From contig CAZQVE010000007.1 of the NCBI GenBank assembly GCA_964596695.1, positions 1 to 50,050 on the forward strand: a DNA stretch of 50,050 bases, written 5' to 3'. This stretch comes from UBA2112 sp964596695 (GTDB lineage: Bacteria; Patescibacteriota; Saccharimonadia; Saccharimonadales; Saccharimonadaceae). Each line of letters begins with the position of its first letter. Position 1 is the first letter of the stretch. Made by a program: the position numbers and the translations under genes. This document shows positions 33,243-40,525 of this stretch, one piece after another. Under the pieces are notes generated by a model. The model saw only the letters and a list, made by a program, of their open reading frames with translations. It did not search any database and was not told the origin of the DNA.

Positions 33243-33880
33243 TGGCTGATACTACCAAAAAACCTGCAACAACAGCTCCAAGAGCCGTAACGTTGCCAAA
33301 AGACGTATTCAACGTGGAAGTAGAGAACCACGAGCTATTGAAGCTGGCCTATGACACCTATCTGGCAAACAACCGTTTGAGCAGTGCCAAGACGCTGACT
33401 CGCGGTCTCGTAAGTGGTGGTGGCAAGAAGCCATGGCGCCAAAAGGGCACCGGCCGAGCCCGCTTCGGCTCTACTCGTAACCCGATCTGGCGCACCGGTG
33501 GTGTTGTCTTTGGTCCGACTGGCGAGGAGAACTACAGTAAGAAGCTCAGTAAGACAAGCAAGCGAGTGGCTGTTCGCCAGGCATTAACACTAGCGAACAA
33601 GGCCAAGAAGATCGTTGTCAAAGACGTCAAGACAACTGGCAAGACTGCCGAGATCGCTAAATTCCTCGAGACTAATAAGCTGGATCGCAAGGTTCTTCTC
33701 GTTGTGACTTCTGAGGAGAAGACGCCAGAACTAATCCGTGCGACCTCTAACCTGCAGAACGTCTTGCTATTGAGCGCGAAGTACATCAGTGTTTACCACG
33801 TGTTGAACGCCGATCATGTCGTATTATCAACCAAATCAGTCCCGGTCATAAAGAGCTGGCTGTTGTCGGAGGAGGCGTAA
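33242..33880 (+). CDS. rplD: 50S ribosomal protein L4
   Basis: The 212-residue L4 lines the nascent-chain tunnel. The long loop GGGKKPWRQKGTGRARFGS, the constriction tip, is intact at about 58-76. The globular domain contains LVVTSEEKTPELIRATSN. E. coli L4 represses the S10 operon; whether that holds here is unknown. Starts on the last base of rplC and leaves one base before rplW. Confidence 0.97.
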   Translation: MADTTKKPATTAPRAVTLPKDVFNVEVENHELLKLAYDTYLANNRLSSAKTLTRGLVSGGGKKPWRQKGTGRARFGSTRNPIWRTGGVVFGPTGEENYSKKLSKTSKRVAVRQALTLANKAKKIVVKDVKTTGKTAEIAKFLETNKLDRKVLLVVTSEEKTPELIRATSNLQNVLLLSAKYISVYHVLNADHVVLSTKSVPVIKSWLLSEEA

Positions 33881-33881
33881 T

Positions 33882-34199
33882 ATGAGTACTTTGTTTGTTT
33901 ACCCACGTGCGACTGAAAAGGCCTACGCTGAGAGTCAAAATGGCGTGTACGTTTTCAATGTACCGCTTGACGCCAATAAGAATGATATCGTTGCAAGCGT
34001 TGAGGCGCAGTACGGTGTCACGGTTGTCAGTGTTCGCACGGCTGTTCAAAGCGGCAAGGCTGTCCGATTCAATCGTGGCAAGCGCCGATACCCGGGCACG
34101 ACCAACCGCAAAGACACTAAGAAGGCTTATGTTACCCTCGCCGAGGGCGACAGTATCAAGGTCTTCGCAGAATCTGAGCAGAAAGAGGAGAAGAAGTAA
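33882..34199 (+). CDS. rplW: 50S ribosomal protein L23
   Basis: The 105-residue L23 at the tunnel exit is the docking site for trigger factor, whose gene is in this window. It has the conserved YPRATEKAYAESQNGVYVF start and an extended loop with KRYPGTTNRKDTKKAYV. A Lys/Glu-rich tail ends the protein. Its TAA overlaps the rplB ATG. Confidence 0.96.
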   Translation: MSTLFVYPRATEKAYAESQNGVYVFNVPLDANKNDIVASVEAQYGVTVVSVRTAVQSGKAVRFNRGKRRYPGTTNRKDTKKAYVTLAEGDSIKVFAESEQKEEKK

Positions 34200-35038
34200 T
34201 GGCAATTAAGCAATACAACCCAACTACTCCTGCTCGCCGAGGTATGACCTCACAGGACTTGAGCGATATTACGACTCGTAAACCGCTGAAAAGCCTGTTG
34301 AAGAGTAAGAAGCAAAACGCCGGTCGCAACAACACCGGTCGTATCACCGTTCGCCATCGCGGCGGCGGCGTCAAACGCCACCATCGTCTGGTCAACCACA
34401 ACCTAGCTGCCGGCCTCAAGCTGACAGTCATGGAAATCGAGTACGACCCTAACCGCAGTGCGCGTATCGCACGAGTCAAAGATCAGCACGGGCTGTATCA
34501 CTATGTCCTTGCTGATACCAGCATGGTAAAAGGCAAGACATTTGAGAGTGGAGAAAAAGCTCCTATCGAAGCCAGTAACCGTATGCCACTGAGCAAGATA
34601 CCTGTCGGTTCTCAGATTTACGCGATCGAAATGACACCCGGCAAGGGCGCACAGATGGTTCGCAGCGCTGGTACGAAAGCACAGCTGATGGCCAAGGAGG
34701 GCGATTACGCTTCTGTCCGCCTACCATCTGGTGAAGTTCGTCGTTTCCGTCTGGAGGCTACCGCTGCAATCGGAGTCGTCGGTAACGTTCAACACCAGAA
34801 TATCAAAATTGGTTCCGCCGGTCGCAGGCGCCGTAAGGGCATCCGTCCAACAGTACGTGGTGTCGTTATGAACGCCGCGGATCACCCGCATGGTGGTGGT
34901 GATGGTGGTCGTCATGGTGCCGGCAAGGCTCCGCGTACGCCATGGGGTCAGCTGACTCTTGGTTACCGCACCCGTCGCCGTAAAGACGTCGCCGGTCTGA
35001 TAGTAAGAACACGCCATGAGGCGAAGAGGAAGAGGTAA
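34199..35038 (+). CDS. rplB: 50S ribosomal protein L2
   Basis: The 279-residue L2 is essential for subunit joining and peptidyl transfer. Conserved parts include ITVRHRGGGVKRHHR, an OB/SH3-like middle, and the C-terminal ADHPHGGGDGGRHGAG with the functionally important His. The basic tail RTRHEAKRKR is normal. Four nucleotides separate it from rpsS. Confidence 0.98.
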   Translation: MAIKQYNPTTPARRGMTSQDLSDITTRKPLKSLLKSKKQNAGRNNTGRITVRHRGGGVKRHHRLVNHNLAAGLKLTVMEIEYDPNRSARIARVKDQHGLYHYVLADTSMVKGKTFESGEKAPIEASNRMPLSKIPVGSQIYAIEMTPGKGAQMVRSAGTKAQLMAKEGDYASVRLPSGEVRRFRLEATAAIGVVGNVQHQNIKIGSAGRRRRKGIRPTVRGVVMNAADHPHGGGDGGRHGAGKAPRTPWGQLTLGYRTRRRKDVAGLIVRTRHEAKRKR

Positions 35039-35041
35039 GAC

Positions 35042-35305
35042 ATGAGTCGATCACTGAAAAAAGGTCCTTTCGTCGATGCCAAGCTGGCTAAAAAGGTAGC
35101 CGCTCTGAGCCTCGAGGACCGTACCGTTATCAAAACCTGGGCTCGCGCTAGCACGATCACGCCTGAGATGGTTGGCCGTACGATCGCCGTTCATAATGGT
35201 CGCGTACACGTGCCCGTCTTGATCAGCGAAAACATGGTTGGCCACAAGCTCGGCGAATTTAGCCCTACTCGCAAGTTCCGTAAGCACGGAGGGAAGACAA
35301 AGTAA
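35042..35305 (+). CDS. rpsS: 30S ribosomal protein S19
   Basis: The 87-residue S19 of the 30S head contacts S13. It opens MSRSLKKGPFVDAKL and carries RASTITPEMVGRTIAVHNG and LGEFSPTRKFRKHGG. Its TAA overlaps the start of rplV by one base. Confidence 0.97.
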   Translation: MSRSLKKGPFVDAKLAKKVAALSLEDRTVIKTWARASTITPEMVGRTIAVHNGRVHVPVLISENMVGHKLGEFSPTRKFRKHGGKTK

Positions 35306-35712
35306 TGGCTGAACTATTTACTGTCCGTGCGGTTGCCAAAGGTGTTGATCAAACACCTCGCAAAGTCAGCCTAGTAGCCAGCCTGGTACGTAACCGTACC
35401 GTCGCTGACGCGCTCGTTATTTTGGAACACGTTCCAAAGCGCGCTGCTTTGCCAGTCAAAAAAGTTATCGAAAGTGTCAAAGCTAATGCGGTGAACAACC
35501 ACGGTTTGGATGGCAAGAGCCTGACTATCACGACGCTCAGCGTCACGACTGGTCCACGCTTACGCCGCTACAAGCCAGCCAGCCGCGGCCGCGCACTGCC
35601 GTTTGAAAAGAAAACCAGCCACATTTTGGTCGAAGTGTCTGGCGTAGAAAAGCTTAAGAAGAAGCCGGTCGCCGCTAAAGCAGCCGACGACAAGAAAGAG
35701 GAGAAGAAGTAA
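35305..35712 (+). CDS. rplV: 50S ribosomal protein L22
   Basis: The 135-residue L22 lines the exit tunnel and binds all rRNA domains. Family parts include VDQTPRKVSLVASLVRNRTV, the hairpin region GPRLRRYKPASRGRALPFEK and SHILVEVSG. It has a C-terminal Lys/Ala extension (KKKPVAAKAADDKKEEKK). Its stop overlaps a 37-residue ORF, not rpsC directly. Confidence 0.97.
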   Translation: MAELFTVRAVAKGVDQTPRKVSLVASLVRNRTVADALVILEHVPKRAALPVKKVIESVKANAVNNHGLDGKSLTITTLSVTTGPRLRRYKPASRGRALPFEKKTSHILVEVSGVEKLKKKPVAAKAADDKKEEKK

Positions 35713-35825
35713 TGCCAAACCCTGAATCTATCGACATCAATAGCCCCATCGACCCGAAGACAGAAGCGGAGATTAGGGCTTCCCTCAGGTACCTTATGAG
35801 TGTGCTAGAAGGAGAGGGTGCGTAA
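35712..35825 (+). CDS. 37-aa ORF coupled between rplV and rpsC, unknown
   Basis: The frame opens on the last base of the rplV stop and ends on the first base of the rpsC start (TAATG at both ends). The product, beginning MPNPESIDINSPIDPK and ending SVLEGEGA, is acidic and probably one amphipathic helix (residues 17-34). GAAGGAG near its end also serves rpsC. It is too short for family assignment. Exact coupling to two ribosomal genes supports translation. Confidence 0.65.
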   Translation: MPNPESIDINSPIDPKTEAEIRASLRYLMSVLEGEGA

Positions 35826-36463
35826 TGGGACAAAAAGTTAACCCAATCAGCTTCCGCCTGCAGGTCCACAAGAACTGGAGTTCTCGCTGGTTTGCTGGCA
35901 AAAGAGATTTCGCCAAGTGGCTGCATGAAGACATCAAGATTCGTGAACTGATCGAAAAGAAGTTCGCATCTCGTCCGACGATCAGCCGTATCGAAATCGA
36001 ACGCTCTGCCAACCTTATCACCGTAACTATTCACACTGCCAAAGCTGGTGTTGTGATAGGTCGTGGCGGTGCGGGCGTTGCCGAGCTCAAGACACAGATC
36101 GAAAAGGTGGCCAGCCTGCCGGTTCGTATCAATATCGAAGAAGTCAAGCGGCCTGAGCTCGACGCTAAACTGGTTGCCGAGAATATCGCACGCCAGCTTG
36201 AGCGCCGCATCAACTTCCGCCGCGCGGTTAAGATGTCCGCGCAGAACACCATGAACGCTGGCGCCAAGGGTATCCGTATCCAAGTAGCTGGTCGTTTAAA
36301 CAGCGCTGAGATGGCTCGTCGCGAAAAGGTTATCCTGGGCTCTGTACCGCTCCATACGCTGCGCGCCGATGTTGATTTTCACTCTGCTCGTGCCAATGCA
36401 CCGGGTGTCGGCATCATCGGTGTCAAAGTCTGGATTTACAAGGGTGAAAGGAGTGACGCGTAA
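35825..36463 (+). CDS. rpsC: 30S ribosomal protein S3
   Basis: The 212-residue S3 lies at the mRNA entry tunnel. It starts MGQKVNPISFRLQ and has a type II KH domain with GRGG (VVIGRGGAGVAELKTQIEK, about 78-96). The C-terminal half includes GAKGIRIQVAGRLNSAEMAR. Length is normal. It overlaps the preceding small ORF and rplP by one base each. Confidence 0.97.
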   Translation: MGQKVNPISFRLQVHKNWSSRWFAGKRDFAKWLHEDIKIRELIEKKFASRPTISRIEIERSANLITVTIHTAKAGVVIGRGGAGVAELKTQIEKVASLPVRINIEEVKRPELDAKLVAENIARQLERRINFRRAVKMSAQNTMNAGAKGIRIQVAGRLNSAEMARREKVILGSVPLHTLRADVDFHSARANAPGVGIIGVKVWIYKGERSDA

Positions 36464-36876
36464 TGCTTCTACCGAAGAAAACCAAGTACCGTAAAGTTCG
36501 CAAAGGCAAGAACGCTGGCGTTGCTACCCGCGGTCACTATGTCGCTTTTGGCGACTACGGACTTCAAGCTCAGAGCAACAACGATATTACATCGCGCCAA
36601 ATCGAGTCTGCTCGTCAGGCGATGACCCGCTACATCAAACGTGGTGGCAAGATCTGGATTCGGATCTTCCCGCATACCCCGCGTACTCGCAAACCGCAGG
36701 ATGTAAAGATGGGCAGCGGTAAGGGCAACCCCGAGTTCTTCGCCGCTAAAGTCAAGGCGGGAACTGTCCTGTTCGAGATGAAGGGTGTTCAAGAAGAAGT
36801 CGCTCGCGAAGCTATGCGTCTCGCTAGCCATAAACTTCCAGTAAAGACCAAGTTCATCAAGCGGGAGGAGGCGTAA
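36463..36876 (+). CDS. rplP: 50S ribosomal protein L16
   Basis: The 137-residue L16 supports the A-site tRNA elbow. It opens MLLPKKTKYRKVRKGKNAG and has a typical GGKIWIRIFP segment, KMGSGKGNPEFFAAKVKAG and a helical end. Coupled to rpsC by TAATG; rpmC follows one base later. Confidence 0.97.
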   Translation: MLLPKKTKYRKVRKGKNAGVATRGHYVAFGDYGLQAQSNNDITSRQIESARQAMTRYIKRGGKIWIRIFPHTPRTRKPQDVKMGSGKGNPEFFAAKVKAGTVLFEMKGVQEEVAREAMRLASHKLPVKTKFIKREEA

Positions 36877-36877
36877 T

Positions 36878-37108
36878 ATGGCTGAAAAGACCGTAAAAAC
36901 AACCAAGACCGCAGTTGCAGCAAAGGAAGTCAAGTCTCTGGCTGACTTGCAAAAAGACCTCGCCGCCAAGCAAAACGATTTGCTGGAAGCGCGCAAAGGC
37001 CACCGCGCTGGCGAACTGGTCAATCCGCGTACGATTACGTTAACCCGCAAAGAAGTCGCTCGTCTCAAGACAGCGATTCGCGCCGAAGAATTGAAAGGAG
37101 AAAAGTAA
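36878..37108 (+). CDS. rpmC: 50S ribosomal protein L29
   Basis: The 76-residue L29 is a two-helix protein near the tunnel exit. The core (LADLQKDLAAKQNDLLEARKG, then NPRTITLTRKEVARLKTAIR) follows an N-terminal extension of about 18 residues rich in Thr, Lys and Ala that typical L29 lacks. Starts one base after rplP. Confidence 0.94.
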   Translation: MAEKTVKTTKTAVAAKEVKSLADLQKDLAAKQNDLLEARKGHRAGELVNPRTITLTRKEVARLKTAIRAEELKGEK

Positions 37109-37109
37109 G

Positions 37110-37439
37110 ATGGCCAAAACACTTACCGGTATCGTTACCTCTGATGTTCGTGATAAGACCATCACCGTCACGGTGACCAGCCGTGAGACACATCCTTTGT
37201 ACGGCAAGCAGTACACTGTGAGCCGCAAGTATACGGCTCACGACGAGAATAACGAAGCTAAAAAGGGCGACAAAGTCACCGTTCGAGAAGTTCGTCCGAT
37301 CAGCAAGACAAAAAGCTTTACGCTTGATCATATCGATCAAAAATCGGTTGGCAGCGTTGAGCTGAAGGAAGATGTCGCGCCCGTAGAAAAGGTCGCGAAG
37401 TCTAAGAAGAAGGAAGAGGCCGAGGAGGGCGAAGCATGA
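37110..37439 (+). CDS. rpsQ: 30S ribosomal protein S17
   Basis: The 109-residue S17 is an OB-fold protein and primary 16S binder. Conserved segments are LTGIVTSDVRDKTITV, HPLYGKQ and KKGDKVTVREVRPISKTKSF. A charged C-terminal tail (KKKEEAEEGEA) is added. It ends in TGA overlapping the rplN ATG (ATGA), one of several UGA stops that argue against UGA recoding. Confidence 0.96.
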   Translation: MAKTLTGIVTSDVRDKTITVTVTSRETHPLYGKQYTVSRKYTAHDENNEAKKGDKVTVREVRPISKTKSFTLDHIDQKSVGSVELKEDVAPVEKVAKSKKKEEAEEGEA

Positions 37440-37804
37440 TCCAGCAGCAGTCTCGCCTCAAAGTAACTGACAACAGCGGTGCCCGCGAAATCCTATGTAT
37501 TCGCGTACTGGGTGGTACTCGCCGCCGCTACGCTCGCGTTGGTGACGTTATCGTTTGCTCGGTAAAGGACGCCAACCCCACGGGTAACGTCAAGAAGAAA
37601 AGCGTTCAGAAAGCTGTAATCGTTCGTACACGCGATCAGATTCAACGCAAAGATGGCAGCACGATTGTATTCGATGACAACGCTGCCGTGATTATCAATG
37701 ATGACAAGACCCCGAAGGCAACCCGCGTGTTCGGTCCCGTTCCTCGTGAACTGCGTGACATGGGCTACGCCAAGATCATCAGTCTTGCGCCGGAGGTACT
37801 CTAA
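37436..37804 (+). CDS. rplN: 50S ribosomal protein L14
   Basis: The 122-residue L14 contacts 16S rRNA in an intersubunit bridge. It opens MIQQQSRLKVTDNSGAREI and contains GDVIVCSVKDANP and TRVFGPVPRELRDMGYAKI. It starts 4 nt before the end of rpsQ. Confidence 0.98.
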   Translation: MIQQQSRLKVTDNSGAREILCIRVLGGTRRRYARVGDVIVCSVKDANPTGNVKKKSVQKAVIVRTRDQIQRKDGSTIVFDDNAAVIINDDKTPKATRVFGPVPRELRDMGYAKIISLAPEVL

Positions 37805-37805
37805 T

Positions 37806-38156
37806 ATGGGTAATCGAATCCGCAAGAACGACATGGTTAAGCTGATCAGTGGTCCGAACAAAGGCGTGACCGGCAAAGTTGTCGCTGTCCTGCCTAAGAA
37901 GAACGCTGTTCTCGTGGAAGGTCTCGGTGTTATGCACCGCAAGACAAAACCGACGCAGTTGAATCCAACTGGCGGCCAGAAGGACATCCACGTCCCCACA
38001 TCACTACACAAGGTTGCACTTGTCGTTGACGAAAAGACCGGCAAAACCAGCCGTGTAGGTTATACCAAGAACACCGACGGTGCCAAGGTTCGCCTTGCCC
38101 GTCAGGCTAAGAATAAGGAGATTCACCCTCCTAAACTTTCAAAGGGAGGTAAGTAG
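37806..38156 (+). CDS. rplX: 50S ribosomal protein L24
   Basis: The 116-residue L24 has a KOW motif near the N-terminus (KLISGPNKGVTGKVVAVLP). It includes MHRKTKPTQLNPTGGQKDI and a C-terminal basic end. It is a normal-length assembly initiator protein. The GGGAGG near its end is the ribosome site for rplE. Confidence 0.96.
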   Translation: MGNRIRKNDMVKLISGPNKGVTGKVVAVLPKKNAVLVEGLGVMHRKTKPTQLNPTGGQKDIHVPTSLHKVALVVDEKTGKTSRVGYTKNTDGAKVRLARQAKNKEIHPPKLSKGGK

Positions 38157-38158
38157 TA

Positions 38159-38800
38159 ATGAGCGAAACTACCGATAAGAAAGTTCTGGCGGGTAAAAGT
38201 AATATGGCAAAGACTATATCTACCCCGGCTCCTCGCTTGAAAGCCTTGTACGCAGACAAATACGTCAAGGAACTGCAGGCCGAATTGAACCTGGCGAACG
38301 TACATCAGGTACCGAAGCTAGAGAAAATAACGGTCAGCGTGGGAACCGGCAAAAACAAAGACAGTAAAGCACATATTGAAGCCGTAAAAAACACGTTGAC
38401 GAAGATAACCGGTCAAGTTCCTGTAGAGCGGCTGGCGAAGAAGTCGATTGCTACTTTTAAGATCCGCGCTGGAATGGGTGCACCCATCGGCGTCTCTGTG
38501 ACGCTTCGCGGCGCCCGTATGTATGAGTTCCTCGACCGCTTGGTCAACGTTTCGTTGCCTCGTGTCCGTGACTTTCATGGTGTCGGATTAAAATTTGATC
38601 AGAGCGGTAATTACAATCTTGGTCTGAATGACCAGTCGATCTTTACCGAACTAACATTCGAAGAGACACAGGTGGTTCATGGCATGCAGATTACGTTCGT
38701 TATCAAAAACAATGGAAATCTGCACTCCGCTGGCCAGCGGAGCCGTGCGCTACTAGAGAAATTTGGTCTACCGTTTGAAAAAGAAGGAGGTCGACGCTAA
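38159..38800 (+). CDS. rplE: 50S ribosomal protein L5
   Basis: The 213-residue L5 binds 5S rRNA. Family blocks are LEKITVSVGTGKNKDSK, AKKSIATFKIRAGMGAPIGVSVTLRG and RVRDFHGVG. It has about 25-30 extra residues at the N-terminus relative to E. coli. The first ATG (38159) has a good GGGAGG site; an internal ATG at 38204 would give a standard length but lacks one. Confidence 0.95.
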   Translation: MSETTDKKVLAGKSNMAKTISTPAPRLKALYADKYVKELQAELNLANVHQVPKLEKITVSVGTGKNKDSKAHIEAVKNTLTKITGQVPVERLAKKSIATFKIRAGMGAPIGVSVTLRGARMYEFLDRLVNVSLPRVRDFHGVGLKFDQSGNYNLGLNDQSIFTELTFEETQVVHGMQITFVIKNNGNLHSAGQRSRALLEKFGLPFEKEGGRR

Positions 38801-39069
38801 TGGCTAAGAAATCAATGATCGCACGTGACGAAAAGCGCAAGAAGATGATCGCGAAATACGCCGCCAAGCGCGCTGAGCTCAAAGAGCTGGGTGACCTGGA
38901 GGGCTTACAGAAGCTGCCGCGCAATTCCAGCCCAACTCGCTGGAAGAATCGTGACTCGCTCAGTGGCCGTCCACGCGGATACATGCGCCGATTCGGTCTA
39001 TCCCGCATCAACTTCCGCGAAAAAGCAAGCAAGGGTGAAATCCCCGGTATAACAAAGAGTAGCTGGTAA
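38800..39069 (+). CDS. rpsN: 30S ribosomal protein S14, zinc-free type
   Basis: The 89-residue S14 has no cysteine, so it is the C-minus form that does not bind zinc. It has MAKKSMIARDEKRKKM, LPRNSSPTRWKNRDSLSGRP and GYMRRFGLSRINFRE. Length fits the C-minus class, with the zinc ribbon replaced. It overlaps rplE by one base. Confidence 0.96.
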   Translation: MAKKSMIARDEKRKKMIAKYAAKRAELKELGDLEGLQKLPRNSSPTRWKNRDSLSGRPRGYMRRFGLSRINFREKASKGEIPGITKSSW

Positions 39070-39086
39070 AGGAAAGGAGAAACGAT

Positions 39087-39488
39087 ATGTCACTACAATC
39101 TACAGACCCAATCGCAGACCTTCTGACCCGTATCCGTAACGCGACGATGGTTGGTAAAACCGAAGTTCGTGTTCCGACCAGTAAGCTCAAGAGGGTTGTC
39201 GCAGAACAGCTAAAAGCCAACAACTACCTGGCGGACGTCAAGGAAGAGGCGGGCAAGCCTCGTGGCACATTGGTCATCACGATTAACAAGCCTGGCGAGA
39301 ACAGCGTCATCAACGAACTGACTCGTCTGAGCAAGCCCGGTCGCCGTGTATACGTGAAGGCAGCTGATATCCCTAAGGTGAAATCTGGCCGTGGTCTTGT
39401 GCTCGTGAGCACATCCAAGGGTGTGATTACAGGTCAGGAGGCTGTTAAGCAGCGTCTTGGCGGAGAGCTGTTGCTGAAGGTTTACTAA
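39087..39488 (+). CDS. rpsH: 30S ribosomal protein S8
   Basis: The 133-residue S8 binds the central 16S domain and in E. coli represses the spc operon. It opens with DPIADLLTRIRNATM and carries the conserved SSK-type end as VSTSKGVITGQEAVKQRLGGELLLKVY. The last bases, TGAAGGTTTACTAAGATG including the next start, recur at two positions downstream. Normally rplF follows; here three unrelated ORFs intervene. Confidence 0.97.
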   Translation: MSLQSTDPIADLLTRIRNATMVGKTEVRVPTSKLKRVVAEQLKANNYLADVKEEAGKPRGTLVITINKPGENSVINELTRLSKPGRRVYVKAADIPKVKSGRGLVLVSTSKGVITGQEAVKQRLGGELLLKVY

Positions 39489-39489
39489 G

Positions 39490-39768
39490 ATGGCTGAGCA
39501 ACAACGTGAACATACAGACTACGCATGGTATAGGACGCCTCGTTCCGGCGAACGCATCCCGGAGGATGATAGGATGAGTACCGAAGAGCTAAGCGAGCAC
39601 ATCTCAACATCGGATGAATTCAAACCACTTTTTACCGAGGCTACACTTGCATGGACGGCGGAAACGCTCGTCAAAATCGAGGATCAGGCTGAGAAATACG
39701 GTATCGAAGATCAAATTGCCGAGAAGTTAGAGCAAACCGCTGCAAAGTTACGAGAAAAGAAAGGCTAA
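39490..39768 (+). CDS. Inserted ORF 1 between rpsH and rplF, unknown
   Basis: The 92-residue ORF starts one base after the rpsH stop. It is acidic and probably helical, with a late coiled-coil-like stretch (DQIAEKLEQTAAKLREKKG). There is no signal peptide or membrane segment, and it is not recognised. A junction repeat (39772-39808) follows its stop. Initiation probably depends on coupling to rpsH. It may be a lineage-specific ribosome partner or an addiction-type gene; both are speculation. Confidence 0.7.
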   Translation: MAEQQREHTDYAWYRTPRSGERIPEDDRMSTEELSEHISTSDEFKPLFTEATLAWTAETLVKIEDQAEKYGIEDQIAEKLEQTAAKLREKKG

Positions 39769-39771
39769 GTC

Positions 39772-39808
39772 ACGAGCCGAATCGGAAGGTTGAAGGTTTA
39801 CTAAGATG
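39772..39808 (+). repeat. rplF-start/rpsH-end junction repeat 1
   Basis: The first part ACGAGCCGAATCGGAA matches the start of rplF (ATGAGTCGAATCGGAAA) with ATG changed to ACG. The second part, TGAAGGTTTACTAAGATG, is identical over 18 bases to the end of rpsH plus the next start. The combined reading frame ACG-SRIGRLKVY-stop is open. The upstream GAAAGGCTAAG also resembles the rplF ribosome region. Confidence 0.85.
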
Positions 39809-40018
39809 TCAGAAACTAGTCTACGCGAATACCCGCTAGAAGCAACACCGCTTTCCCCGGAAGAGGCTGCAGCGTTTGAGGCAAGAAAGCAAGCCGGGGA
39901 AGCGGAAACCCCTGAACACATAACCCTCGAAGAGGTACAAGAGCCGGCGGAACACATTGCAACCATTGATGCTCTTGAAGAGGCTCTAGAAGCCCTGGAC
40001 GAACAGGAAGATAATTAA
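39806..40018 (+). CDS. Inserted ORF 2 between rpsH and rplF, unknown
   Basis: The 70-residue product is very acidic (PLSPEEAAAFEARKQAGE, then a Glu/Ala-rich helix to EALDEQEDN). It has no cysteine, no signal and no similarity that I see to inserted ORFs 1 or 3. It starts one base after the stop of the junction repeat, just as ORF 1 starts after rpsH, so the coupling geometry has been copied. Ends before junction repeat 2. Confidence 0.65.
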   Translation: MSETSLREYPLEATPLSPEEAAAFEARKQAGEAETPEHITLEEVQEPAEHIATIDALEEALEALDEQEDN

Positions 40019-40030
40019 GGAAGTAAAATC

Positions 40031-40067
40031 ACGAGTCGAATCGGAAAGACGAAGGTTTACTAGAATG
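40031..40067 (+). repeat. rplF-start/rpsH-end junction repeat 2
   Basis: ACGAGTCGAATCGGAAAGAC shares 15 contiguous bases with the true rplF start, again with ACG for ATG. GAAGGTTTACTAGAATG matches the end of rpsH with a shifted stop/start spacing. The frame ACG-SRIGKTKVY-stop is open. It has the same length (37) as repeat 1 and differs at a few bases. Confidence 0.85.
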
Positions 40068-40379
40068 GATATACCACGCGATTATCGGGATCGGTCAGAT
40101 CCAACCATAGATACGATAGATCTAGGGTTCGGCACGGGTGACACAGCTTCGCGCGCCCATTATTGGGTACGGCACACAGCCTCCTCCCTAATCGACTACG
40201 GATTTACGCCCGGGCAGATCACGGAAACGCTTCAGAACATGCTGTCTGAACAAGATTTGGACGAAAGGGTTCTTAAGCTGGCGTGTCAGGAAGCAAAAAT
40301 GGCGCCCATACGGTATGCTCGGATGAACAGGCTGGCAACCCGTGTGGCAGAAATAGTGAACAAAGACGAGCAAATATAG
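40065..40379 (+). CDS. Inserted ORF 3 between rpsH and rplF, unknown
   Basis: The 104-residue protein begins MDIPRDYRDRSDPTIDTIDLG and becomes helical (SSLIDYGFTPGQITETLQNML). It has one cysteine and no membrane segment. It is not similar to ORFs 1 or 2. It is the last inserted gene; an extended -10 promoter and a structured leader separate it from rplF. Confidence 0.65.
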   Translation: MDIPRDYRDRSDPTIDTIDLGFGTGDTASRAHYWVRHTASSLIDYGFTPGQITETLQNMLSEQDLDERVLKLACQEAKMAPIRYARMNRLATRVAEIVNKDEQI

Positions 40380-40407
40380 CCACTTGATTGCTATTCTTCC
40401 CTAAAAA

Positions 40408-40416
40408 TGCTACAAT
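40408..40416 (+). promoter_or_regulatory. Extended -10 promoter before rplF
   Basis: TGCTACAAT is an extended -10; TTGATT upstream is spaced too far (21 bp) for a classic -35. It would restart transcription for rplF-rplR-rpsE-rplO beyond the inserted genes, with a leader of about 100 nt. Confidence 0.5.
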
Positions 40417-40433
40417 TACCAAGATAATAATTT

Positions 40434-40506
40434 GCGAGTGAAATCGGGTGATTTTGCGACGGCGCCACGAGGTGCTACAGCCACGAAATAAACACATTTC
40501 GCTCGC
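40434..40506 (+). promoter_or_regulatory. Structured leader of rplF
   Basis: GCGAGTGAAAT (40434-40444) pairs with ATTTCGCTCGC (40496-40506) over 11 bp with one G-U, enclosing about 51 nt with GGCGCC and CACGAGGTG elements. The ribosome site AAAGG lies just beyond. It could be an autoregulatory ribosomal-protein leader; no known Rfam-type motif was matched by eye. Confidence 0.45.
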
Positions 40507-40525
40507 TCGTAACGAAAGGTAAGAG

